A stretch of 64,000 nt of DNA from Streptomyces sp. NBC_00335 (lineage in GTDB: Bacteria > Actinomycetota > Actinomycetes > Streptomycetales > Streptomycetaceae). The translations under genes and the position numbers were made by a program. The notes under the pieces were generated by a model. It saw only the letters and a program-made list of their open reading frames with translations, was not told the DNA's origin and searched no databases. The DNA is taken from positions 1,674,001 to 1,738,000 of the forward strand of contig NZ_CP108006.1 in the NCBI RefSeq assembly GCF_036127095.1. The letters run 5' to 3'. Positions 8,033 to 16,128 of the stretch are shown here, one piece after another. Each line of letters starts with the position of its first letter. The stretch's first letter is position 1.

Positions 8033-9634
8033 TCAGGGGCAGAGGACGGTCCAGGTCACCTTCACGTGCCCTCCGTCGTCCCCGCGGAAATCGCTGGTAC
8101 GGGTCCCCGGCTGATCCGTGTACGGATCCCAGGCCACCGTGCCCCGGGCGACCAGGTCGTCGGCCGAGGAGGCGTCGTAGTCCCAGAGGAAGACGCCGAT
8201 CTCGAACGGGCCGGGCCCGTACGTGGCCCCCGAGCCGACGCGCTGGTAGAAGTACGGGTCGGGGTCGGTGCGGCCGCCCTGGTTGGGGAAGGTCGACGGG
8301 TCCGAGCCGGAGCGCGACCACACGGCGGTGCGCGCGCCGTCACCGGTGCGGACCGCGATGTCCCCGTAGAGCGCGGGGCGGGTCGTGCCGTCGTCGAAGT
8401 AGGTCAGTTCCGCCCGGTCCACGCGGACCCGGCAGGCGGGGACGCCCTGCACCGGGGTGACGGTGTAGGTGACGGAGGCCTCGCCGCCGTCCACCCCGGC
8501 CATCTTCGCGGTGAACCGGCCGAAGCCGAGCGCCGGGTCCCAGTGGACGCGGCCGGCGGCCATCACGTCGTCGTTGTTCCCGGCGCTGTAGTCGGCGTCG
8601 ACGAGATAGGCGGTGAGGGTGGCCCGGCCGCTGAAGACCTGACTCCGGGTGGAGTCGTCGAGGCCGAACCACGGGTCGTAGTCGGGAAAGGCGGTGGCGC
8701 CGGACCGGTCGCGGTGCCAGAGGGAGCGGGCCGTCCCGTCGGTGGTGAGGGTGAGCCCGTCGTAAAGCTCGGGTCCGCTCTCGCCACTGGAGGTGAACCG
8801 GGCGGAGTCGACGGTGATCCGGAACGGGCCCTTCTTCAGCTCTACTTCGCTCACCGGGTCCTTGGAGAACTCGGCGACGATCTGCCGGCGCACCCAGTCG
8901 TTGCCGAGCAGCCCGTAGTGCGCGGGGCAGCCGCTGTCACCCACCGGCAGGACGTGGTTGACGGCTCCGGCCAGCTCCGTGGAGCGCGGGGCGCGGCTGT
9001 CGCCGGGCGGGATCTGCTGGTCGCAGGTGGAGCTGAAGGTGGTGTAGCGGGTGGCTCCCGGGGTTTCGTCACCCGCGTTGAGCGAGTTCAGGAAGGGGCT
9101 GCCCGGAGTCATGTCGGCGAGCGAGGCCGCGTGGATGTCGCAGAAGGTCGCGAAGGGTCCGCAGGGCGCGGCGTCCCCCGCCCCGTGATTGGGCCCGCCG
9201 AGCGAAACCCAGGCACGGACCCGCGAACTCCCGCCGTCCTTGAGGTACTTGCGCGTCAGCAGCGATCCCATGCTGTGAGCCACCACGTCAACCGGCCGGC
9301 TGCCGAACCGTTCGGCGAGGAAGGCACCGAAGCGGGCGGCGTTGGAGTCGTTGGTGGCGGCCCAGTCGTAGCCGAATTGGGCGAGGTCGCTGGAGAGCCA
9401 CCCCTGGGCGTGCAGGTGGTCCTCCAGCCCGTCGAGAGAGGCCGCGGTGTCCCCGAAACCATGGACGAGCACGACCGGCGTACGCCGCTGCGCGCGGGCG
9501 GCGCCCTCCACGGCCTGATCGGCCCGCGCCGTCGGGGCGGTCAGCAGGGTGGCGACGAGCGCCGCGGCGAGGGCCGCGGCCAGGGCGACGAGCATCGGGA
9601 ACAACAGGGGCACGGGCAGGGCGGATCTGCGCAT
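8033..9634 (-). CDS. Secreted triacylglycerol lipase/esterase with two repeated C-terminal beta domains
   Basis: The 533-aa product has a signal peptide (residues 1 to about 38, hydrophobic core LVALAAALAAALVATLL, cleavage near ARA). An alpha/beta hydrolase domain follows with VHGFG (58-61) and the nucleophile motif VAHSMGS (Ser121), a Cys-containing lid region typical of Streptomyces LipA-like enzymes, and a later GLLGN. After about residue 270 come two related segments (about 270-380 and 399-530). Each starts with an R-x-x-VD beta strand, carries a D-P-D/W-F-type acidic loop, and ends in D-D-[VL]-[MV]-A-x-G-x-[VT]-x-WDP. The repeats look like calcium-binding or C2-like carbohydrate/lipid-binding modules. 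The ATG at 9634 was chosen for the signal peptide. Predicted role: extracellular lipid hydrolysis. Confidence 0.88.
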   Translation of the reverse strand: MRRSALPVPLLFPMLVALAAALAAALVATLLTAPTARADQAVEGAARAQRRTPVVLVHGFGDTAASLDGLEDHLHAQGWLSSDLAQFGYDWAATNDSNAARFGAFLAERFGSRPVDVVAHSMGSLLTRKYLKDGGSSRVRAWVSLGGPNHGAGDAAPCGPFATFCDIHAASLADMTPGSPFLNSLNAGDETPGATRYTTFSSTCDQQIPPGDSRAPRSTELAGAVNHVLPVGDSGCPAHYGLLGNDWVRRQIVAEFSKDPVSEVELKKGPFRITVDSARFTSSGESGPELYDGLTLTTDGTARSLWHRDRSGATAFPDYDPWFGLDDSTRSQVFSGRATLTAYLVDADYSAGNNDDVMAAGRVHWDPALGFGRFTAKMAGVDGGEASVTYTVTPVQGVPACRVRVDRAELTYFDDGTTRPALYGDIAVRTGDGARTAVWSRSGSDPSTFPNQGGRTDPDPYFYQRVGSGATYGPGPFEIGVFLWDYDASSADDLVARGTVAWDPYTDQPGTRTSDFRGDDGGHVKVTWTVLCP

Positions 9635-9726
9635 GGCTCTCCCAGGGGGATGCGGCGTGACGCGACTCGGGACTCGGACTCGGCAGCCTGAAGTGACTGG
9701 CGAGTAGCAAGTTAGCCCCCGGGGAT

Positions 9727-10686
9727 TCAGCGCGATAGAGACGCGTACGAGACTCCGGTGAGCTTTTCCGAGGCGGCCCAGAGCCGTTCGCCGGACTTGT
9801 CGTCCAGGGTCCATTTCGCCCGCCAGGAGCGGTGCGGCGCGCCGCGAACGCTGAACCGCGGCCCGATGAACTCGTCCGGCCGGACCCCGGGCGCGGTGGC
9901 CGCGTACAGGGTGGGCAGCGCGCCGGAGGCCGCGGACTGGGCGATGACCCCGTTGCCGATGACGACGCCGAGGCCGTTGGCGGCGACCGCGAGCCGCGAG
10001 GTGAGGGTGGTGCCCGCCTGCGGGGCCGCCGCGACGTGCAGGTTGGTGGAGGAGTAGCCGGGGTGGGCGGCGGCCGCGACGATCCCGGATCCGGCGCTCG
10101 CGAGGCGCCGGGCGAGCTCGTGGGTGAAGAGCAGGTTCGCGGTTTTGGAACGGCCGTAGGCAATCCAACGCCGGTAGTTCCGCTCGCCGTTGAGGTCCTC
10201 GTGGTCCACGTCCCCGAAGACGTGGAAGCCGCTGGAGAGGTTGACGATCCGGGCTCCGGGCGGGGCGTCGAGGAGCCGGGGCAGCAGAAGTCCGGTGAGG
10301 GCGAAGTGACCGAGGTGATTGACCCCGAACTGCGTCTCGAACCCGTCGGCGGTCCGCCCGTACGGCAGGGCCATCACGCCGGCGTTGTTGACGAGCAGAT
10401 CAAGGGCCCCGCCCCGGCGCCGCCCGTACGCGGCAGCGAACTCCCGCACGGAGCGCAGCTCTGCGAGGTCCAACGCCATGAACTCCACATCAGCGCCGGG
10501 CAGTTCGGCCCGCAAAGCGACCTCGGCGGCCCGCCCCCGGGCCGCGCTCCGGCAGGCCAGCACCACCGAGGCGCCGTGGCGCGCGAGTTCCCTGGCGGCG
10601 GCGTAGCCGATCCCGCTGTTGCCTCCGGTGACGATGGCCGCCCGCCCGCTCTGATCCGGCATCCGGCTAGCCTTCCAGCCCGCCAT
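9727..10686 (-). CDS. Short-chain dehydrogenase/reductase (SDR)
   Basis: This 319-aa protein has the NADP(H)-binding motif TGGNSGIG near the N-terminus, NNAG, and the catalytic YGRSK (Tyr-x-x-x-Lys), all diagnostic of classical SDRs of the retinol-dehydrogenase-like group. The ATG at 10686 follows GGGAGGAGCTGCC, a good ribosome binding site; the frame is open farther upstream but without one. The gene diverges from the patatin-like gene and follows the lipase gene on the same strand with a 92-base gap. The substrate is unknown. Confidence 0.9.
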   Translation of the reverse strand: MAGWKASRMPDQSGRAAIVTGGNSGIGYAAARELARHGASVVLACRSAARGRAAEVALRAELPGADVEFMALDLAELRSVREFAAAYGRRRGGALDLLVNNAGVMALPYGRTADGFETQFGVNHLGHFALTGLLLPRLLDAPPGARIVNLSSGFHVFGDVDHEDLNGERNYRRWIAYGRSKTANLLFTHELARRLASAGSGIVAAAAHPGYSSTNLHVAAAPQAGTTLTSRLAVAANGLGVVIGNGVIAQSAASGALPTLYAATAPGVRPDEFIGPRFSVRGAPHRSWRAKWTLDDKSGERLWAASEKLTGVSYASLSR

Positions 10687-10856
10687 GGCAGCTCCTCCCG
10701 TCCCGGCGCCCCCACGGCCCACCGGCCCCCGCACCCTACTCCCGGAGCCCCGCCCGAAATCGAATGCGGCTGAATGCCGCCGCCAGGACGGATGAACAAG
10801 CGGTCCCGCCTACGTGTGGACGCAGCACGCCTCCGGCCAGACTGGGCGGCGTGAGC

Positions 10857-12560
10857 ATGCACAGCGAGCCGGCCTCGAAAAAGGGCAGCGCAGACCACTC
10901 CGCTCCGACCTGGATCACCATTTCACTGTCCGGAGGTGGCTACAGGGCGGCCGTGTTCGCGGCTGGTTCCCTGCTCGCCGTTGCCGACTCTTCGCTCCGT
11001 TCCTCCGTGGCGTCGGTCAGCTCCGTGTCGGGAGGCAGCATCACGTCCGCCGTGACGGTAGGGGGGTTCGCCGAGCCCACGAGCGACGAGCCCGACCCCA
11101 TGGGGCAACGCGTCCGCCTCCTGGCCGGGCTCGTGCAGACCCGAGTGATCGCCACCGAGTACCTGATCTCGATGCTCAAACCACTCCCGCTGGGACTCGC
11201 GGCTCTGCTTCTCCTGTTTCTCGCTTTTCCGGATCCGCGAGAAGAATCACAGAAAGTAATCTGGTTCGCCGCATTCATCCTCTCCGGAGTGTTCTTCCTC
11301 TTCGCCACGCATAGCCCCCTTGCACTCACCGCCATCCCCCGAAGCTGGTACGCAGTCCAGCGGGCCGTGGAAACACTCGTCTCACAGGTTCGCGGAACCA
11401 TCGGATCAAGAGCAGGAACAACCCTGGAAGACATTGCACAAGATGAATCTACGCGGCGAATCTTCTGCACTACCGACCTCAGCTCAGGATCCCATGTATA
11501 TTTCACGCCTGGCCACATTCTCACACCGGATGGGACTGGGCGGAACCCGAACGTATTCCTCTCGGACGTCGTGACAGCCTCCGCCTGCTTTCCAGGATTC
11601 AGACCGGTCGTCTTCCGGCGCACCGAGCTCGGACTTTCAGGAATTCCCCCAGCCAGGCAGCCGCGGGTCCATCACTACGGAAGACGCCTGCTCGTAGGAC
11701 TGGCAGGATTCATTGGGGTTGGCGTAATTCTGTCAGCGCTTGCGATGAGACTCGCTGGACCGCTGAGCGACAACGAGAACTGGCGAAGTACAGTGCCGAT
11801 CTTCGCAGCCATGGTGTTGGGCGGGGCGGCCATGGCAAGTCTGTGCGCTCGGACCTTGTGGGTTCGCGACGATCTCACCCTCGTTGACGGCGGAGTCTGC
11901 GACAACCTGGGCACAGCCTTCGCACTCCTCGCGCAAGATACCCGCTACCCAGACCTGCCCAGAATTGCCGGCACGGACAAGCCAGGGCTGATCCTGGTGG
12001 TCGACGCCTCGCAGCCATTCACCGCGCCAGAGCCTGGTTGGCGCGGGTTTGGCGAACTCATCCCCCTTCGCCTTCGGGGCGCTCAGCGCACAGTGCTCAA
12101 GTTGCTCGGAAATGCAAATTCAATGGCCCGAAAGCGCGCCATCCAACTTCTACTTTCCCCCGGATTCTCAAGTGCCGGCGCCATCGTCTCGATTGAACAA
12201 ATCCCCGAACTTGGTCACGGTCAGGACTGGCCGGCCTTGGTCGAACGATCAAAACGCGTACGGACAACCTTGAACGCGCTAGACAACCTGGCGGTGCGCG
12301 ATCTGCTCCAGCAGTCGTATCGACTCACCCAGACCGTTCTCGGAGACCATGGCGCAACACCAACCAGAGAGCGTTCCACAGAGGAGATCAACTCTTTGAC
12401 TGAAGAGATCACGAACGACGAAATCATAGGGCTTTACAAGCAGGCGAAGGGACCGTATGCACGCAAGGATCGGCACGTCATTCTCATCGGTACGCTGACG
12501 GCAATTCTGTCCGTAAGCCTGATTGCGCGGTACCTGGCAGATTGGCTCTTCTTTCGCTAG
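10857..12560 (+). CDS. Membrane-embedded patatin-like phospholipase, low G+C
   Basis: The 567-aa product has the patatin elements: oxyanion-hole SLSGGGYRAA (residues 23-32), a nucleophile region SSVSGGS (Ser58) and the dyad aspartate in LVDGGVCDNLG (D344). Unlike typical patatins, hydrophobic segments interrupt and follow the catalytic fold: about 110-125, 134-150, 278-300, 312-330 and a C-terminal segment about 540-565 ending in LADWLFFR. The enzyme should be an integral membrane phospholipase or acyl-hydrolase. Base composition departs from its neighbours (11221-11280 is 50% G+C) and codon use is less biased, suggesting recent transfer. A GTG at 10851 is an alternative start. No toxin-antitoxin or nucleotide-cyclase partner is visible, so a defence role (as for CapV-type patatins) is only speculation. 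Confidence 0.75.
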   Translation: MHSEPASKKGSADHSAPTWITISLSGGGYRAAVFAAGSLLAVADSSLRSSVASVSSVSGGSITSAVTVGGFAEPTSDEPDPMGQRVRLLAGLVQTRVIATEYLISMLKPLPLGLAALLLLFLAFPDPREESQKVIWFAAFILSGVFFLFATHSPLALTAIPRSWYAVQRAVETLVSQVRGTIGSRAGTTLEDIAQDESTRRIFCTTDLSSGSHVYFTPGHILTPDGTGRNPNVFLSDVVTASACFPGFRPVVFRRTELGLSGIPPARQPRVHHYGRRLLVGLAGFIGVGVILSALAMRLAGPLSDNENWRSTVPIFAAMVLGGAAMASLCARTLWVRDDLTLVDGGVCDNLGTAFALLAQDTRYPDLPRIAGTDKPGLILVVDASQPFTAPEPGWRGFGELIPLRLRGAQRTVLKLLGNANSMARKRAIQLLLSPGFSSAGAIVSIEQIPELGHGQDWPALVERSKRVRTTLNALDNLAVRDLLQQSYRLTQTVLGDHGATPTRERSTEEINSLTEEITNDEIIGLYKQAKGPYARKDRHVILIGTLTAILSVSLIARYLADWLFFR

Positions 12561-12697
12561 CCGGCAGTGACCGCAGATCCTTCGCCGGCGGCAGCGCCAG
12601 CAGTTCCGGCTCTGGCCGCCGGGGCCGCCCGCCGGGGGTGCGGGGCGGGCCCAGTAGGCTGCGGGTCCACCCGCTTCCGTACCCCGAGGTCCACCCA

Positions 12698-14029
12698 GTG
12701 AGCTCCGCACCGCCCCCCGTACCCGTGTCGGTCGTCGGCCTCGGCGCCGACGGCTGGGACGGGCTGACCGCCCCCGCCCGGGCCGCGCTGGCCGGGGCCG
12801 AGGTGCTGATCGGCGGGCCCCGGCAGCTGGACCTGCTCCCCCTCGGGGAATGCGGCGGCATCCGGGTCGCGTGGCCCAGCCCGCTGCGCCCGGCCGTGCC
12901 GAAGCTGATGGCCGAGCACGCGGGCCGCCGCATCGCGGTGCTGGCCAGCGGCGACCCGATGTTCTACGGGATCGGCCGCGCCCTGTCCGAGGAGCTCGGC
13001 CCCGACGCCCTGCACGTCCTGCCGCACCCTTCCTCCGTCTCCTACGCCTGCGCCCGCCTCGGCTGGCCGGTGGAGGACACCGAGGTGGTCACGGTGGTCG
13101 GCCGCCCGGTGGCCCGCCTCTCGGCCGCTCTGTACGAGGGCCGCCGGGTCCTGGTGCTGAGCGCCGGAGCACCGACCCCAAACGAGATCGCCGCTCTGCT
13201 TCGAGAGCGGGGCTTCGGCCCCAGCCGGATGCGCGTCCTGGAACAGCTCGGCTCCGAGCACGAGGACGCGTACGAGGGCCTCGCCCAGAGCTGGGAACAC
13301 CCGCCCGGCGACCCCCTCAACGTGGTCGCCGTCGACTGCCGCCGCGACCCCCGCGCCGAGACCCCCCGGCTCGGCGCGACCCCCGGTCTCCCCGACGCCG
13401 CCTACGAGCACGACGGCCAGCTCACCAAGCGCCACGTCCGCGCCGCCACCCTGTGCGCCCTCGCCCCCGCCCCCGGTGAACTGCTGTGGGACATCGGCGG
13501 CGGCTCCGGCTCCATCGGCATCGAGTGGATGCGCACGCACCCCTCCTGCCGGGCGGTGACCGTGGAGCGGGTGACGGAGCGGGCCGCGCGGATCACCCGT
13601 AACGCGGCCGCGCTCGGCGTGCCCGGCCTGCGCGTGGTCACCGGCTCCGCACCCGACGCGCTCGCCGGTCTGCCCGCCCCCGACGCGGTGTTCATCGGCG
13701 GCGGCCTGACCGCGCCGGGCCTGCTCGACGCGGCCTGGGAGGCACTGGCTCCCGGCGGCCGGCTTGTCGTCAACACCGTCACCCTGGAGTCGGAGGCGGT
13801 ACTCGCCGACCGCTACCGCCGCCACGGCGGCGAGCTGGTGAAACTGGCCGTCGCGCACGCCGTGCCGGTCGGCGGTTTCACGGGCTGGCGCCAGGCGATG
13901 CCCGTCACCCAGTGGACGGTCACCAAGCCGCACCCGTCCCGCCCCCATCCCCAGCTCGACCAGACCGACCAGACCGACCAGACCGACCAGCCCAAGCCCA
14001 AGCCCGAAATGGTGGACCAGACGATATGA
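12698..14029 (+). CDS. cobL: Precorrin-6Y C5,15-methyltransferase (decarboxylating), CobL (CbiE-CbiT fusion)
   Basis: The 443-aa protein joins an N-terminal tetrapyrrole methylase domain (VVGLGADGW, VLASGDPMFYGIG; residues 1-210, CbiE part) to a C-terminal SAM methyltransferase domain (LLWDIGGGSGSIGIEW; about 225-415, CbiT part). It methylates C5 and C15 and decarboxylates the ring-C acetate in the aerobic cobalamin pathway. The GTG at 12698 has GAGG 8 bases upstream. The C-terminus ends in a low-complexity tail, DQT repeated then PKPKPE, not found in the catalytic fold. It is the first gene of cobL-cobM-cobK and overlaps cobM by 4 bases. Confidence 0.93.
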   Translation: MSSAPPPVPVSVVGLGADGWDGLTAPARAALAGAEVLIGGPRQLDLLPLGECGGIRVAWPSPLRPAVPKLMAEHAGRRIAVLASGDPMFYGIGRALSEELGPDALHVLPHPSSVSYACARLGWPVEDTEVVTVVGRPVARLSAALYEGRRVLVLSAGAPTPNEIAALLRERGFGPSRMRVLEQLGSEHEDAYEGLAQSWEHPPGDPLNVVAVDCRRDPRAETPRLGATPGLPDAAYEHDGQLTKRHVRAATLCALAPAPGELLWDIGGGSGSIGIEWMRTHPSCRAVTVERVTERAARITRNAAALGVPGLRVVTGSAPDALAGLPAPDAVFIGGGLTAPGLLDAAWEALAPGGRLVVNTVTLESEAVLADRYRRHGGELVKLAVAHAVPVGGFTGWRQAMPVTQWTVTKPHPSRPHPQLDQTDQTDQTDQPKPKPEMVDQTI

Positions 14030-14775
14030 CCGTGTACTTCATCGGTGCGGGCCCCGGCGCCGCCGACCTGATCACGGTGCGCGGCGCCCGGACGCTGGCC
14101 GCCGCCCCCGTCTGCCTCTACGCGGGCAGCCTGGTCCCGCGCGAACTGCTCGCCGAATGCCCGCCGGACGCCCGCCTGATCGACACCGCGCAGCTGAACC
14201 TGGACGAGATCATCGCCGAGTGCGTACGCGCGCACGCGGCCGGCCAGGACGTCGCCCGGCTCCACTCCGGCGACCCCTCCGTCTTCAGCGCCGTAGCGGA
14301 GCAGATGCGGCGGCTCGACGCGGCCGGCATCCCCTACGAGGTCGTCCCCGGCGTCCCCGCCTTCGCCGCGGCGGCCGCCGCGCTGAAGCGGGAGCTGACG
14401 GTCCCCACCGTCGGCCAGACCGTGATCCTGACCCGGATCTCCCAGCAGGCCACGCCGATGCCGCCCGGCGAGGACCTCGCCACCCTGGGCCGCAGCGGGG
14501 CGCTGCTGGTGCTGCACCTGGCCACCCGCTACGTCGACCGGGTCGTGGACGAACTCCTGCCGCACTACGGGGCCGAGTGCCCGGCGGCGGTGGTCGCGAT
14601 GGCCAGCCGCCCCGACGAGCTGATCCTGCGCGGAACGCTGGCCGACATCGCCGCCCAGGTGAAGGAGGCCGGGCTGGTCCGCACCGCCGTCATCCTGGTG
14701 GGCCGCACCCTGGGCGCCGAACAGTTCCGCGACAGCCACCTGTACTCCGCCGAGCGCGACCGGCATGCCTGCTGA
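14026..14775 (+). CDS. cobM: Precorrin-4 C11-methyltransferase CobM
   Basis: This 249-aa tetrapyrrole methylase begins TVYFIGAGPGAADLIT, the signature glycine-rich start, and has ARLHSGDPSVFSA and YEVVPGVPAF, typical of CobM/CbiF. It transfers a methyl group from S-adenosylmethionine to C11 of precorrin-4. Its ATG overlaps the cobL stop (ATGA), indicating translational coupling, and its 3' end overlaps cobK by 11 bases. The length is normal for the family. Confidence 0.95.
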   Translation: MTVYFIGAGPGAADLITVRGARTLAAAPVCLYAGSLVPRELLAECPPDARLIDTAQLNLDEIIAECVRAHAAGQDVARLHSGDPSVFSAVAEQMRRLDAAGIPYEVVPGVPAFAAAAAALKRELTVPTVGQTVILTRISQQATPMPPGEDLATLGRSGALLVLHLATRYVDRVVDELLPHYGAECPAAVVAMASRPDELILRGTLADIAAQVKEAGLVRTAVILVGRTLGAEQFRDSHLYSAERDRHAC

Positions 14776-15526
14776 TCCGACCGGCCCGGGTCCGCACGTC
14801 CTGATCCTCGGCGGCACCACGGAGGCCCGCCGCCTGGCGGAGGCGCTGGCCGTCGCCCCGGACTCCCCCCGGGTGACCACCTCCCTGGCCGGCCGGGTCG
14901 CCGCCCCGGTGCTCCCGCCCGGCGAGACCCGGATCGGCGGCTTCGGCGGTGCCGACGGGCTGGCGGCCTGGATCACCGCGCACGGGGTCACGCACCTGGT
15001 CGACGCCACGCACCCCTTCGCGGAGCGGATGAGCTTCAACGCGGCCGGGGCGGCGGCCCGTTCGGGCGTCCCCCTCCTGGCCCTGGGCCGTCCCGGCTGG
15101 TCCCCGGGCCCCGGGGACGACTGGCACTTCGCGGACTCCCTCACGGAGGCGGCCGCTCTTCTCCCCGGCCTCGGCACCCGCGCCTTCCTGACCACCGGCC
15201 GGATGGGACTGCACAGCTTCGCGCACCTCACCGAGCCCTGGTTCCTGGTGCGTTCGGTGGACCCCCCGGCGGGGCCCGTACCGCCGCGCCTCGAAGTGCT
15301 TCTGGCCCGGGGCCCGTTCACCCTCGCCGACGAACAGGCCCTCCTGGCCCGCCACCGCATCGACCTCCTGGTCACCAAGGACAGCGGCGGCTCGGCCACC
15401 GCCCCCAAACTCGCGGCCGCCCGCGACGCCGGCATCCCGGTCCTGGTCGTCCGCCGTCCGCCGGTCCCGGAGGGCGTCCCGCGGACCGGGTCGGTCGACG
15501 AGGTGTGCCACTGGTTGTCTCGCTGA
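14765..15526 (+). CDS. cobK: Precorrin-6A reductase CobK
   Basis: The 253-aa protein begins with the nucleotide-binding motif VLILGGTTEARRLAEAL and contains THLVDATHPFAERMS and LLVTKDSGGSATAPKL, all CobK/CbiJ signatures. It reduces precorrin-6A with NADPH in the aerobic corrin pathway. It overlaps cobM by 11 bases and closes the cobL-M-K operon. A small unknown gene starts 14 bases downstream and may be cotranscribed. Confidence 0.94.
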   Translation: MPADPTGPGPHVLILGGTTEARRLAEALAVAPDSPRVTTSLAGRVAAPVLPPGETRIGGFGGADGLAAWITAHGVTHLVDATHPFAERMSFNAAGAAARSGVPLLALGRPGWSPGPGDDWHFADSLTEAAALLPGLGTRAFLTTGRMGLHSFAHLTEPWFLVRSVDPPAGPVPPRLEVLLARGPFTLADEQALLARHRIDLLVTKDSGGSATAPKLAAARDAGIPVLVVRRPPVPEGVPRTGSVDEVCHWLSR

Positions 15527-15539
15527 CTACCCTCGGCCC

Positions 15540-16016
15540 ATGGACCCGGAAGAAGAGCACGGCGGCGAAGTCGTTCTGAGCGCCGCGGAGTACGAGGCCG
15601 TCGGAGCCGCCCTCTCCTCCCTCCCCGGGCCCGCGCGCGGCGGACCGGCCCCCTCCCTCGACCACCTCCTCCAGCGGTGGAAGGACCTGGTGGACGAGGT
15701 CGAGGAGGGCTACGGATGGTGTGCTCCCGAACTCGACAACGACCTCGCGTGCCGGGCCGCGCTCGCCCGGATCTGGCCGCTGCTGCCCCCTCGGGTCCGC
15801 GCGATCAGGCAGCCGGAACTCGACAGCGCGGACGAGCGCTACCGCCTCGCGACGGTTCCGTGGCCAGGGCGCCCCGAGGCGACCGCCGGCTGGTGGAAGT
15901 GGCGGATTCCCCGGCGCCTGGAGGTCGAGGCCTGCGAGGAGCGCGGAACGGACTGGCCGACGGGGTGGGAGATGATGCCGTTCCCCCGCCCGGCGGCCGT
16001 GGAAGTCTCGACATGA
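15540..16016 (+). CDS. Conserved-looking hypothetical protein, 158 aa
   Basis: No family recognised. The product is acidic in the N-terminal half (MDPEEEHGGEVVLSAAEYEAV...) and Trp-rich in the C-terminal half (GWWKWRIPRRLEVEACEERGTDWPTGWEMM), with no signal peptide or membrane segment. It starts 14 bases after cobK on the same strand and ends 112 bases before the end of the oppositely oriented cobIJ. It therefore sits at the junction of two cobalamin operons, but nothing in it suggests corrin chemistry. The G/C-biased third positions support it being a real gene. Confidence 0.7.
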   Translation: MDPEEEHGGEVVLSAAEYEAVGAALSSLPGPARGGPAPSLDHLLQRWKDLVDEVEEGYGWCAPELDNDLACRAALARIWPLLPPRVRAIRQPELDSADERYRLATVPWPGRPEATAGWWKWRIPRRLEVEACEERGTDWPTGWEMMPFPRPAAVEVST

Positions 16017-16066
16017 CGCGACGACCGGCCGCGCCCCACGGCCGGCCACCGGCCACCGGCCCCGGC

Positions 16067-16091
16067 AACGCCGGAGGCCCGGCGCGGCGTT
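16067..16091. terminator. Possible bidirectional hairpin between convergent cob operons
   Basis: AACGCCG (16067-16073) pairs with CGGCGTT (16085-16091) around an 11-nt loop, in the only gap between the rightward cobL-M-K transcript and the leftward cobG-H-IJ transcript. There is no T-tract. The position is right for a shared terminator but the stem is short. Confidence 0.35.
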
Positions 16092-16128
16092 CCGCCCCGG
16101 GCCCCCTCGCTTCGTCAACCGACCGGGA

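Noticed and set aside
10857..12560. Assigning the patatin-like gene to a CBASS system as a CapV effector
   Set aside because: No nucleotide cyclase or CBASS accessory gene is adjacent, and the protein has membrane segments that CapV lacks.
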